Shown piece after piece: positions 48,882 to 57,782 of a stretch of 64,000 nt of DNA (position 1 is the first letter of the stretch; the number at the start of each line of letters is the position of its first letter). The notes under the pieces were generated by a model. The model had not been told where the DNA came from. It did no database searches and saw only the letters and a list, made by a program, of their open reading frames with translations. Origin of the DNA: E44-bin89 sp034409565 (GTDB taxonomy: Bacteria; Chloroflexota; Dehalococcoidia; Dehalococcoidales; RBG-16-60-22); assembly GCA_034409565.1 (NCBI GenBank), contig DAOUMS010000016.1, positions 89,481-153,480 of the forward strand, read 5' to 3'. The position numbers and the translations under genes are program-made.

Positions 48882-51626
48882 CTAGTTCTTGTCCTTACCT
48901 TTTCCGTTCCCCTGTCCGTGATTTGGATTGCCGTTTTGGTTACCTTGGTCGCCACCTTGACCAGGATTAGAATTGCCGTTTTCGTTACCTTGATTATTGC
49001 CCCGTCCGGAGTTAGGATTATCGTTCCCACCACTCTGGTTGTTGCCTTGTCCGGGGTTTGGATTGCCATTGCCGTTACCTTGGCCCCCGACTGTTTCAGG
49101 TTTTGAGCTCTTATTTGGCTTTCCCTTGCCTTCCGGTGGGACTATCCTCACTGAATCGGTGCCGGTTATTTCAACACCATCCATGGTCTGGCCTGTGAGC
49201 GTAGCTTCGGTATCTTCTGTCTCGAGACCAGTGTCCTGCGTCCGAAAGTGAAAGATCATATCCAAGTCGCCATCACTGTCAACATCATCAAAGGCATAGT
49301 GAACAGGCTCAGCCTCATAGCCTGTTTTTCCAAACATGACTGTGGTTGTATTGACACTGGCCGCATCGAAGCTACCTTCAGTTAATATAGCTACTGGAAT
49401 TACACCTCGGCTGTTAAGATTGATGCTATTGGGATCGCTGCCAGGTTTGATGTCTATCTGGACGATTATCTCAGCCATCTGGTTGCCGAAGTTAATGTCG
49501 GTCAGCACTTGGCCGGGAGAAAGGTTTAGTTCCCAGAAACTGGGAGCTGCCGGGAATGTTTGCCGGTAATCCTCCGGCACTACCTCGCTTATCCGGAGAC
49601 TCTCTCCTGAGGGCAATTCACCAATCGAGTACCAGCCGTTTTCATCAGTTACCGTACCAGGCTCACCTTCATCGAGTATGCCATCCTGGCTAAGGTCGAC
49701 ATAAATGGTCACGCCTGGTATGCCAGGCTCACCCTGGTCCCACTCACCATTGCCGTTGATATCCTCCCATTTGAAGCCCTGGACCTCAGCCAGGGCTTCA
49801 ATAGGCTCCCCTGCTACTAATATGGTGCCCTGCTCCCCTACGGCCACATACTGGCTGTCACCGTTCCAAGTTATCCCGTTTAGCTCATTATCGGTAAACA
49901 TGGACTGTACTGCCCAGGTGCTGCCATCAGAGCTATGCATGACCACCCGGCCGACGGCGGTGTACTGGCTGCCGTCCCATACGAGGCTATTGAGCAGTGA
50001 GGCCGATGGGGGGGAAGTAACGGCCAATGTCCAGGTATCTCCATCAGGACTGGTGTATATCGTCATTCCGGACTCAACTGCCATAAACTGGCTGCCATCC
50101 CAGATTATGTCTCGGAACTGACTGGTGATGATGGGGTAGCGAGTAATATTCCAGCTGACTAAGTCTTCACTTGTAGCCACGAACCGGTCAGACATGGATA
50201 GACCGCCACCGGCGGCGACGAGCTTGCTGCCGTTCCAACCTAAGCTGTCAACGCGCTGGTTGCTGGAAAGCCCAATAATAGATTTCTCCGTCCAGGTTAC
50301 CCCGTCGGCACTTGTGGATATCTTGTTCCCGGGCCCTGCAGCCACGAAGAGGTTCAGGGGCTCGCCTGCCCAGATTACGTCCCTGAAATTGATTACCGGG
50401 CTGGCCCATTGACCTGTCCAGGACACGCCGTCGGGGCTGGTTACGATGATCCAGTTCCCCACCGCAACGAACTGGCCATTGCCCCAGGTAACGGCTTTTA
50501 AATCCGGTATCAGGGTTAGCGGCGCTACTTCGGTCATGGTGAGACTGTGGTCGGCCCAGTTGATGCCGTCAGGGCTGGTCACTATCACACCGTTCATACC
50601 AATGGCCACATACTGGTTGCCATTCCAGACGACATCGTTAAGGGTCTGTACTGTCCCATGGCTGATTTTATCCCAGTCAGTTCCGTCACTGCTGACGGCT
50701 ATGGCTCCGTTGAAACCAACGGCAGCGAGGGTATCGCTGCCATTCCAGGCCACCCCGGCAAAGGAAGCGCGAAAATCGTCATTATGCTTTGTCCAGGTAG
50801 TACCATCCGGGCTGGTGAGAACGCAGATTTTTTCCCCGGCGGTACTGGGGTTTCCGACAGCGACAAACTGGCTGCCATCCCAGGTGATATCAAGCAGCTG
50901 GCTTGAGGTTCCGGAAGTTTGCTGGGTCCAGCTGGCACCATCGGTGCTGGTAATGATAGCACCACCATTACCGATGGCGGCAAAAGTGGTGCCATTATAG
51001 CTAATTGCTCTTAAATGTTCACTAACCGGGGAAGTTTGCTCTGTCCAGGCGATACCATCAGGACTGGTAACTACGGTGCCCTGGTCACCGACAACTACGA
51101 ACTGGCTTCCGTCCCACGTGATGTCCCACAGCATTCTATAGGACCACCCGAAGATGGTCCCCAGGTTAATGAGATTCCAGTTAGCCCCATCATCATCGCT
51201 ATAACGGACACTGCTGGAAGACGTTATAACGTAGCAGCTGCCGTTATAGCCGATGCTACTGCCACTAACTGCCGCGCCTGTGTTTGGATTAATCCAGTTA
51301 ATGCCGTCAGTGCTGTTGAGCACAACGCCACTACCGACACACCAGAACTTGTTGTCCAGCCAAGTGGCGCCATCAAGATAATTGGATGTACCCGAGTCCT
51401 GTATGTCCCAGGTTTCCCCATTGGCACTGGTAAGGATGACGCCATCATCGCCAGTAGCCACGAACATGCCATTACCGTAAGTAATGGATGTGAGCTCGTT
51501 ACCAACGGGATACGGGTTGGCCCATGCCCATTCTAAATCATTCGAGGCATGCACTGGTGTAATAGCGGCAAAGTTGAGAGCTGAGACAACGGCGATTGCT
51601 AAACAGATAGACAGCAGCCTTTGCAC
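48882..51626 (-). CDS. secreted beta-propeller-repeat protein with SdrD-B-like domain and Gly/Asn-rich tail
   Basis: GTG 51626 is chosen because AAGGAGG is 8 bases upstream and it gives a classical signal peptide (QRLLSICLAIAVVSALNF, cleavage after VHA). Residues about 30-620 hold about 14 repeats of 37-46 residues with the core WDGSQFVAVGxxGxIxTSPDGxxW, similar to YCF48/BNR-type propellers; 14 would make two seven-bladed propellers. Next comes an SdrD-B-like domain (FKWEDINGNGEWDQGEPGI, calcium-type D-x-N-G-N), then a domain with IDIKPGSDPNSINLNSRGVI found in many cell-surface proteins. The tail has many NPGQGNNQ-like repeats. It is probably cell-surface; the ligand is unknown. Confidence 0.85.
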   Translation of the reverse strand: MQRLLSICLAIAVVSALNFAAITPVHASNDLEWAWANPYPVGNELTSITYGNGMFVATGDDGVILTSANGETWDIQDSGTSNYLDGATWLDNKFWCVGSGVVLNSTDGINWINPNTGAAVSGSSIGYNGSCYVITSSSSVRYSDDDGANWNLINLGTIFGWSYRMLWDITWDGSQFVVVGDQGTVVTSPDGIAWTEQTSPVSEHLRAISYNGTTFAAIGNGGAIITSTDGASWTQQTSGTSSQLLDITWDGSQFVAVGNPSTAGEKICVLTSPDGTTWTKHNDDFRASFAGVAWNGSDTLAAVGFNGAIAVSSDGTDWDKISHGTVQTLNDVVWNGNQYVAIGMNGVIVTSPDGINWADHSLTMTEVAPLTLIPDLKAVTWGNGQFVAVGNWIIVTSPDGVSWTGQWASPVINFRDVIWAGEPLNLFVAAGPGNKISTSADGVTWTEKSIIGLSSNQRVDSLGWNGSKLVAAGGGLSMSDRFVATSEDLVSWNITRYPIITSQFRDIIWDGSQFMAVESGMTIYTSPDGDTWTLAVTSPPSASLLNSLVWDGSQYTAVGRVVMHSSDGSTWAVQSMFTDNELNGITWNGDSQYVAVGEQGTILVAGEPIEALAEVQGFKWEDINGNGEWDQGEPGIPGVTIYVDLSQDGILDEGEPGTVTDENGWYSIGELPSGESLRISEVVPEDYRQTFPAAPSFWELNLSPGQVLTDINFGNQMAEIIVQIDIKPGSDPNSINLNSRGVIPVAILTEGSFDAASVNTTTVMFGKTGYEAEPVHYAFDDVDSDGDLDMIFHFRTQDTGLETEDTEATLTGQTMDGVEITGTDSVRIVPPEGKGKPNKSSKPETVGGQGNGNGNPNPGQGNNQSGGNDNPNSGRGNNQGNENGNSNPGQGGDQGNQNGNPNHGQGNGKGKDKN

Positions 51627-51740
51627 CGTGGACACCTCCTTCGGCACCCAGTTTATTTCTTTGCTCCACCTAATGTCAACATCCCCCAAAAAGGAACCAT
51701 TTTCAGTGAAGCTATTTTGAACAGAACGCTAAATTGTGTG

Positions 51741-51788
51741 ATAAATAATAAAGAAGGCTGGATACCTAACTAGCTTAAGTATCCAGCC
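51741..51788 (-). terminator. intrinsic terminator after the DUF5679 gene
   Basis: Perfect 10-base inverted repeat GGCTGGATAC (51756-51765) / GTATCCAGCC (51779-51788). On the minus strand it is followed by TTCTTTATTATTTAT. Confidence 0.75.
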
Positions 51789-51821
51789 CTATGTTAACCC
51801 TGATACTATTGGTATCCGGAC

Positions 51822-51962
51822 TTAGCTCTTTCCTATTCTGAACATCTTTGTGCCACATGTCGGGCATGTTCCTTGTGTTGCTGGTTTCCCGTTCTTCATA
51901 GTTATGCTCTTGGGATCTTTCATTTCCTTCTTAGCACGACATTTCACACAGTACGCTTGCAT
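51822..51962 (-). CDS. DUF5679 zinc-ribbon protein, 46 aa
   Basis: The sequence MQAYCVKCRAKKEMKDPKSI, then TMKNGKPATQGTCPTCG, ending KMFRIGKS, is the DUF5679 family, with two CxxC pairs for zinc. This domain also occurs at the C-terminus of some topoisomerases, and the stand-alone form is common in Chloroflexota as I know it. GGAGG (51970-51974) is 7 bases from ATG 51962 and 4 from ATG 51965, so the second is used. Own promoter (51995-52023) and own terminator make it a monocistronic unit. Confidence 0.9.
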   Translation of the reverse strand: MQAYCVKCRAKKEMKDPKSITMKNGKPATQGTCPTCGTKMFRIGKS

Positions 51963-51994
51963 CATTTCACCTCCTTTCTTGTTGAGTGCTATGA

Positions 51995-52023
51995 ACGATA
52001 AACCATCTCCTCCATAATGTCAA
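51995..52023 (-). promoter_or_regulatory. promoter of the DUF5679 gene
   Basis: On the minus strand TTGACA (52023-52018), a 17-base spacer and TATCGT (52000-51995), about 35 bases before the start codon. Confidence 0.6.
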
Positions 52024-52144
52024 TAGGCGAGAAAGTGAGCCCAGAGGTAACAAAATAAGCTATTGTGTCGCTTGCGAAAAACGATGGAAATTCACCGTGC
52101 TATGTGCTATTGTAGAATAAGTCTCAAACTGACACCTGTCTGTT

Positions 52145-53119
52145 TCAATGCCTTCCTTTCCACCAAACCTCATCTTCTAAATATTTCAGAACCTCTATCA
52201 GCTTTTCCTGCTCCATCAGCCCAAACAGTCTTCTTGAGTCAAATCGGTCTGCTAGTTGAATCATCCTTTCTGTCGTTTCGAGCGTTCTGGTAAATGCTTC
52301 TATCGCATTAAGCCGTACAGGTGCTACATCTGACGCGATCCATCCCTGGTAGTTTAATTCTTTTAAATAGAATATGAATTCAAGGTAACTCCAGAAGTTA
52401 ATTACCCCAGGGATAAGATCCCAGTCCCATTTTCGGTTGTTGTCATTAATATGGATGTAGTAAGACCAGGGGCTTGAGGCAACTACACACAGTGCTTCAG
52501 CCGGGCTCTCTCCTGCAGCCAGCGCATGCCCTACATCGATAGTAATTCCCATATTTGGTTCATCGATCACTTGACAGAAGTACAGAATTTTTGCTGCCGT
52601 ATCGACCAGACATTGTACCCTTGGCTCGCAGGGCTTGTATTCTATAGAAAGGATTATATCCTTATTATGTCTGGCCGCAGTTCTCAGACACGAGACGGTA
52701 TAATCCCACACTTTGCGATAGTCTACCTGGAAAGGATAGTCATAGCCGTCATTGAGAGGGCAACAGGTAATACGGTCAGTGTTTAATTCCGCAGCCGTCT
52801 CCATTCCCATTTTGAGAAAATCAACTGCTTTCTCCCGCACCTCTTTTGAGTAAGAACTGATTGCCCCGTTGACAAACTCCGGTTCGGTCTTGATATTAAC
52901 GTTGACTGCAGACACACCCAGCTGGTAGCGGTTTAAATATTCCTTTAGCTTATTCATGTCTTCACAGTCATAGGGGTAAATAAGCTCCACTCCGTCTGCC
53001 CCCTTTATCCTCGACACTGCTTCCAGCTTTTCCTCAAGGGTTCTAGGCTCATGGTATTCTTCAAAACGGTCTTTAAGCTTTCCCAAGAAACCTGTCATAA
53101 TCGCCTGCTTGACTTTCAT
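52145..53119 (-). CDS. TIM-barrel sugar phosphate isomerase/epimerase (AP endonuclease 2 family)
   Basis: The 324 residues fit the xylose-isomerase-like TIM barrel. Metal-ligand segments are ILSIEYKPCEPR (Glu), MGITIDVGHALAAGESPAEAL (Asp, His), YYIHINDNNRKWDWD (His, Asp) and a late Asp in WIASDVAP. Such proteins isomerise or epimerise keto sugars, inosose or hydroxypyruvate. It is the last gene of the leftward catabolic set and follows the HpcH aldolase by 56 bases. No signal peptide; cytoplasmic. Confidence 0.87.
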   Translation of the reverse strand: MKVKQAIMTGFLGKLKDRFEEYHEPRTLEEKLEAVSRIKGADGVELIYPYDCEDMNKLKEYLNRYQLGVSAVNVNIKTEPEFVNGAISSYSKEVREKAVDFLKMGMETAAELNTDRITCCPLNDGYDYPFQVDYRKVWDYTVSCLRTAARHNKDIILSIEYKPCEPRVQCLVDTAAKILYFCQVIDEPNMGITIDVGHALAAGESPAEALCVVASSPWSYYIHINDNNRKWDWDLIPGVINFWSYLEFIFYLKELNYQGWIASDVAPVRLNAIEAFTRTLETTERMIQLADRFDSRRLFGLMEQEKLIEVLKYLEDEVWWKGRH

Positions 53120-53175
53120 CGCTCTTCCTCCTTATAGGTTTGAGTAATTCTAAATGTATATGCAACAAGCATATT

Positions 53176-53970
53176 CTATATATTAACGATGAACTCTTGC
53201 ATGCCCTCGGCCTGTTGCCGGCACCACTGATAGAAAACCACTAAGTCGAAACCGATACAAAAGTGACGGACTCCCATATCAACATATTCTTTAGCTTGTT
53301 CAAAGCTACCAATTTCTACCCGGGGGTGAATACCCTTCTTTAGTGCTAACTCTATCATATCCCTTTCTTTTATCTTTATGTCGGGACTGTTCCTCTGCCC
53401 TGGTCTACCAAGGCTAAGTGCATAGTCGCATGGACCAAAATTGACCATATCTATTCCCTCTACCGACAATATTTCCTCCAACTGCTCCATAGCACCTGCT
53501 TTCTCGATCATAATAGCAATCACAACGTCCCGTTGAGCCTGAGCCCAGGCCTCATTACCTACGTCGATAACATAACCACCACTCCGCTGTATGGAACAGC
53601 CGCGGACACCACCATCTTCAGGTGTTTCTGGTCTCGCTGCGCGTACACACTCTTTAACCTCTTCTGCTGAATGGCAATCACTGAAAAGCACGTTCTGAAT
53701 ACCGGCGCCTATTGACCTACTGGCAATAAATATCCGTGGCTCCTGCTCTACTTTCATCATTGACGACATATTTGGAAACAAATCGACTGCTCGAGCAAAG
53801 TTTTCCAGATCGGTGAGTCCCCAAGATGCGTATTCGCCGGTTAGCTCAATATAATCAAAAGCACCAGAGTGTCCGATTACCTCAACAAGTTGTGGCGAAG
53901 TAATTACCATATGTGTGCCTACGGTTGGTTTTCCTGCATCTAAGAGTTCCCTAAGTCTGTTCTTCCTCAT
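53176..53970 (-). CDS. HpcH/HpaI-family class II aldolase
   Basis: The 264 residues resemble 2-keto-3-deoxy-L-rhamnonate / 4-hydroxy-2-oxoheptanedioate aldolases. RLRELLDAGKPTVGTHMVIT starts it, FDYIELTGEYASWGLTDLEN follows, a metal-binding Glu lies in AIMIEKAGAMEQLEEI, and VNFGPCDYALSLG is the second metal loop. These enzymes split 2-keto acids into pyruvate and an aldehyde. It lies between the TRAP transporter and the isomerase, so a sugar acid or hydroxy acid taken up by TRAP is the likely source of substrate (inference). Confidence 0.87.
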   Translation of the reverse strand: MRKNRLRELLDAGKPTVGTHMVITSPQLVEVIGHSGAFDYIELTGEYASWGLTDLENFARAVDLFPNMSSMMKVEQEPRIFIASRSIGAGIQNVLFSDCHSAEEVKECVRAARPETPEDGGVRGCSIQRSGGYVIDVGNEAWAQAQRDVVIAIMIEKAGAMEQLEEILSVEGIDMVNFGPCDYALSLGRPGQRNSPDIKIKERDMIELALKKGIHPRVEIGSFEQAKEYVDMGVRHFCIGFDLVVFYQWCRQQAEGMQEFIVNI

Positions 53971-54119
53971 TCTGGTCTCCTTTTGTATAAATTACATTTA
54001 AATGGAAAGTGAGTCTAAATAAAAGCTTAATCGTCCTAAGTCATAGGGACTGTCTCGTAAAGCCTGATAAAATCATATCCATGAATCAAGGCAGTAAGAA
54101 AATCTACCTATTTATTTTC

Positions 54120-55454
54120 CTACCTTATCATCTGGCCGGGTAACCAGAGTATTATTTGTGGAAACAACGTGCATAATGCTAGGGCCACCATTATAAGTAA
54201 GACAAATGGAATAACCCCTCTGATTATATCAGCCATCGTTATGCCAAGTTCTCTGGGAGCGGAGCCTCGAAGATAAAAAATCGCTGAGGCGAAGGGAGGG
54301 GTCATGAAAGCCATCTGAAGGTTAACGCATATCATCATCCCAAACCAGACGGGATCAAATCCTAGAGCGTTACCGACAGGAGACACTATAGGAATAATGA
54401 TGAAGACGATGCCAATCCACTCGATGAAAAATCCAAGTATGAAGATGATGAACATGATTACGCTGAAAACGCCCCACTTACCACCTGGTGTGGAAAGAAT
54501 GACATCCTGGACCACGTTTCCGCACCTGGCTGACATAAAGACCCCTACGAAGGCAACAGACATCGCGCCTATGAGCATTATCATAGCAGTGATACGCATT
54601 GTCTGGACCATTGTCTCTCGTAAATTTCTATAGTTAAGCTTTCCGTAGACTAGAGCCAATAACGTAGCGGCAAAGGCACCCATTGCTCCGGCTTCAGTTG
54701 GCGGTGCCAAACCAAAGAAAATGGTACCAAGCACCGATAGGATAATGATAGCAGTGGGCACTACGGCGATAATCACCTTGAAAGTTTTTCTGGCAAAACT
54801 GGCTCGTCGTTCTTCAATAGGGACTGGTGGGGCGATGCTTGGTTGAACCAAACAACGAATGCCGACATAGCTGCAATACAAAAAACTAAGTAAAAGACCT
54901 GGGAACATTGCCGCCATAAATAGCTTTCCAACAGAGACTGTGGCCATCGGCCCATAGATAACCAGCATGATACTGGGTGGAATCAGAATTCCCAGTGTAC
55001 CTCCAGCACATACTGCACCGCTGGCTAAACTCTTGCTATAACCACGCTTTACCATCGCGGGCAGGGCGACGAGAGATAACATCGTAACTGAAGCACCAAT
55101 TATACCAACACAGGCAGCAAGAATAGTGCCCATCAATATGGTGGTTATCGCCAGACCACCTTTGAGCCCACCCAGCCACACGTATAATGCATCATATAGT
55201 GTTTCAGCTACTCCCGAACGTTCCAGCATGGCCCCCATAAAAATGAACAAAGGCGCTGCCAAAAAGGGGTAGCTCAGGACTATGGTGTAAAGGCGCTGGT
55301 AGACGAGTTCAAAAACAGTATTTCCAAACAACATATACCCAACCGCTATCCCCACTGCACCTACCACGATACCCGTGTAATACCCAAGAAGAACTCCTAA
55401 TAGAATCCCTCCCAGCATTATGACCGTAATAATCTCCGGGCTCAGTTTTATCAC
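54120..55454 (-). CDS. dctM: TRAP transporter large permease DctM (set 2)
   Basis: The 444 residues have about 12 hydrophobic spans with the family patterns LAAPLFIFMGAMLERSGVAE, SVTMLSLVALPAMVKRGYS, GTLGILIPPSIMLVIYG and APPTEAGAMGAFAA. It forms the Na-coupled transport subunit. Its start overlaps the dctQ stop by 4 bases. Set 2 is dctP-dctQ-dctM (57259 to 54120), then aldolase and isomerase. Confidence 0.95.
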   Translation of the reverse strand: MIKLSPEIITVIMLGGILLGVLLGYYTGIVVGAVGIAVGYMLFGNTVFELVYQRLYTIVLSYPFLAAPLFIFMGAMLERSGVAETLYDALYVWLGGLKGGLAITTILMGTILAACVGIIGASVTMLSLVALPAMVKRGYSKSLASGAVCAGGTLGILIPPSIMLVIYGPMATVSVGKLFMAAMFPGLLLSFLYCSYVGIRCLVQPSIAPPVPIEERRASFARKTFKVIIAVVPTAIIILSVLGTIFFGLAPPTEAGAMGAFAATLLALVYGKLNYRNLRETMVQTMRITAMIMLIGAMSVAFVGVFMSARCGNVVQDVILSTPGGKWGVFSVIMFIIFILGFFIEWIGIVFIIIPIVSPVGNALGFDPVWFGMMICVNLQMAFMTPPFASAIFYLRGSAPRELGITMADIIRGVIPFVLLIMVALALCTLFPQIILWLPGQMIR

Positions 55455-55966
55455 AGAGGTTCACCCCTTATAAGCAGGCGCAAATCGCGAATAAATTGAG
55501 CGATGCCTTGAAGAGCAAAAATGCCCAGCCCGATAGTGACTACCGTCCTGATTGGAGCGGCTGGAGGATACCAATATGTTTCGACCATTACTTCGCTCAT
55601 TTTCCAAGCGTCCACCGTCCAGGGAATAGAAATCCATAGAAGAGAAATAACTAGTGGGAAAAAGAGTAGCAAGCCACCAAAAATATCAATTACCGCCCTT
55701 TTTCTGATTGACATCCGAGAGTAGAAAACATCCACTCTAACGTGTCCATGATGCAGCAACACGTACCCCCACCCCGCGACGATTATAGTAGCGCCAAACA
55801 TACATGATGTCTCATATGCCCATATTGTCGGTTTATTGAATATATATCTCAAAACGATGTCGTATACACTGACCAAGACCAGGGTAAAGGCAAACCAACT
55901 GATTGACCTTCCTGTCCATTCGCTCATGGAATCTATGATGGACAGTAGTTTATTAACAAGCGACAC
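55451..55966 (-). CDS. dctQ: TRAP transporter small permease DctQ (set 2)
   Basis: Four hydrophobic spans, with IFNKPTIWAYETSCMFGATI and LLHHGHVRVDVFYSRMS, the DctQ signature around HVRVD. The frame is open to a TTG at 56029, but GTG 55966, with AAGGA 4 bases upstream, starts where the first dctQ set aligns (SLVNKLLSIIDSMSEW versus SVKQVLHIIDMMSEY) and leaves a hairpin in front. Length is then 171 residues. The stop overlaps dctM. Confidence 0.88.
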   Translation of the reverse strand: MSLVNKLLSIIDSMSEWTGRSISWFAFTLVLVSVYDIVLRYIFNKPTIWAYETSCMFGATIIVAGWGYVLLHHGHVRVDVFYSRMSIRKRAVIDIFGGLLLFFPLVISLLWISIPWTVDAWKMSEVMVETYWYPPAAPIRTVVTIGLGIFALQGIAQFIRDLRLLIRGEPL

Positions 55967-55995
55967 CCCATCCTTACGCAAGGTGGGGTGTCGCT
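55959..55995 (-). promoter_or_regulatory. strong hairpin between dctP and dctQ of TRAP set 2
   Basis: AGCGACACCCCA (55959-55970) pairs perfectly with TGGGGTGTCGCT (55984-55995), extended by CCTT/AAGG around an ACGC loop with a one-base bulge. No T-run follows on the minus strand. It covers the ribosome site and GTG of dctQ, so it could protect the dctP message and limit dctQ translation. Confidence 0.65.
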
Positions 55996-56047
55996 CCTGC
56001 ACTGAATTTGATAAACTCTTCGCCTTCAACCTTCAATATCCCAAGAC

Positions 56048-57259
56048 TTAATATTTCGGTGTAAAGAGCTCATCGTAATCCTTAATAGCTTCATAGAATG
56101 CATCCTGGGACGCGACAATTTCGCCGTAGAGCGGATCCTTGGCGCTCATTTCGGCATAGAATTTAGTCGCTTCATCTAGCAGTGCCCGTTCCACATCTGC
56201 TGGAAGCTTTTCAACCGTGACGCCGTAGTCCTTAAAGTTCTCTAGAGCTACAATATCCGCGGCCCTCTGGAAAGCATAATTCTCTATGCCGGTAGCAATC
56301 CAAGCGTCTTGCAGGATCTGATACAATTCACCGGGAAGTTCGTTCAATTTATCCCTGTTTATTACGATTGGTGGTCCATCAGTTGGGGCTCGGCTGTTAG
56401 AAATGTACATATGGTCAGCTACTTCTTGGAAGCTCTGCGTCCAGTTTGTGTCGACGGTGCTATATTCAAAAGCGTCTATCACACCCCGTTGCATGGACTC
56501 GTAGACTTCGCCACCGGGAAGCATGATTACCGAAGCACCCAGTCTGGTTAGAATCGTGCCGCCGTCACCGGCAGTGCGCATCTTCAGCCCCTTGATATCA
56601 GCCGCTGTTTTTATCGGTTTTGTAGAATGGCACCATACCTCAGCAGTGGTGGGGATAAACGGGAACAAAACCTTACAGGTAAAACCACCGGCCTCAACGG
56701 CCCGTTCAACCAGTTCCTTACCTCCTCCATAAAAGTACCATTCAAACATCTGAAGACCATTCATACCGCCAATCTTCGTCTGTACTAGGCTACCTGCAGG
56801 AATCTTGCTCACGTTATAGGAGAGGGAAGTATACGCAATATCTAAAACACCTGTTTCGACTGCTTCCATCTCCTTTGTGGCTGCCGCAATCGCACCACCC
56901 GGGAAGAGCTCAAGAATGAAGCGTCCACCGGATGCAGCCTTGACTTTTTCACTAAGCCACTCACACTGTCTGAACTGACCGGTTCCAGGACCGGTTATAG
57001 TCTCAAACGTCCAAGTAATTACCTCTGCCGGCTGTGCGGGCGCTGGGGCAGGGGCCGGGGCAGGGGTCGGTGCTGGGGCTGGGGCAGGGGCCGGTGCTGG
57101 GGCCGGAGCAGGCGCTGGGACTGGGGCTGGCGCCGGTGCTGGGGTAGGCGTCGGTGCTGGGGCTGGCGCAGGCGCTGGTGCGGCACAAGCCCCTACCAAA
57201 CCAGTAATTAAAGCTATCACCATCACCAAAGCCAACATCTTCTTCTTAACCACTTTCAA
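56048..57259 (-). CDS. dctP: TRAP transporter substrate-binding lipoprotein DctP (set 2)
   Basis: The 403 residues start with a lipoprotein signal (lipobox GAC near residue 25), followed by about 50 residues of almost pure Ala-Pro repeats, a rigid tether to the membrane. The binding domain follows (TFETITGPGTGQFRQCEWLSE), with GLKMRTAGDGGTILTRLGAS containing the Arg that binds a carboxylate in DctP proteins, and FEYSTVDTNW. The ligand is a carboxylate by family rule. It may be more abundant than the membrane subunits because of the hairpin downstream. Confidence 0.94.
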   Translation of the reverse strand: MKVVKKKMLALVMVIALITGLVGACAAPAPAPAPAPTPTPAPAPAPVPAPAPAPAPAPAPAPAPTPAPAPAPAPAQPAEVITWTFETITGPGTGQFRQCEWLSEKVKAASGGRFILELFPGGAIAAATKEMEAVETGVLDIAYTSLSYNVSKIPAGSLVQTKIGGMNGLQMFEWYFYGGGKELVERAVEAGGFTCKVLFPFIPTTAEVWCHSTKPIKTAADIKGLKMRTAGDGGTILTRLGASVIMLPGGEVYESMQRGVIDAFEYSTVDTNWTQSFQEVADHMYISNSRAPTDGPPIVINRDKLNELPGELYQILQDAWIATGIENYAFQRAADIVALENFKDYGVTVEKLPADVERALLDEATKFYAEMSAKDPLYGEIVASQDAFYEAIKDYDELFTPKY

Positions 57260-57782
57260 CCTCCATTACCTTGGAATTCACCCAGTGATAAATCCCTCTT
57301 CTGAAAGCCATCACCCCCCTTTAGCTAATGGTAATAATTCTATTAAATTTCTCTTAATTAATGAGAGCCAAATTAAATATGATACCCTCATAAACTAAAT
57401 GTATTTCTCCCTTCTCTTAAACCACAAAAAGCACCGCTAAACGCCATCACTTGCTGGAAGCGCTCACGATGCTTCTTTTCCATAGCATCACCCTTAAAGA
57501 TTATTTTTTACTTTTAAAGGTTCTTAAAGTATTGCGTTGTGTAGTTTAGTCCCAACATAGTGCTTTGTCAATACCTTTAAAAATATCACTCTTCTCTGTT
57601 CGCTTTGATGGTCTTTAACAATTGTTCTTGATTCTTACTATCGGGTAGCTTTAGTCGGACGCCTCCTGCAGTTGCTTTCGCACTAAAAAGGCTCCCGTTG
57701 CTCCCAAGTGGAATCACAGCAGGATCCGGTTCTATCTTTTCGTCCGTACTGGGTCTCTTTGCTTTGGTAGGATATGTGTCGG
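57260..57782. other. intergenic region between TRAP sets
   Basis: No gene is supported. It holds a TCTC-TTAATTAAT-GAGAG hairpin near 57347-57366, A+T-rich tracts, and a leftward promoter candidate at 57543-57571 that would give dctP set 2 its own transcription start with a leader of about 280 bases. Confidence 0.5.
57543..57571 (-). promoter_or_regulatory. candidate promoter for TRAP set 2
   Basis: On the minus strand TTGACA (57571-57566), a 17-base spacer and TAAACT (57548-57543). The -10 box matches only 4 of 6, so moderate. Confidence 0.4.

Noticed and set aside
48890..49090. Repetitive block considered as a DNA repeat array
   Set aside because: It codes for the Gly/Asn/Gln-rich tail of the propeller protein and stays in frame.
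57030..57180. GC-rich short tandem repeat, considered as a CRISPR or minisatellite
   Set aside because: It is the coding sequence of the Ala-Pro tether of a DctP lipoprotein; the period is that of Ala-Pro dipeptides and there are no spacers.
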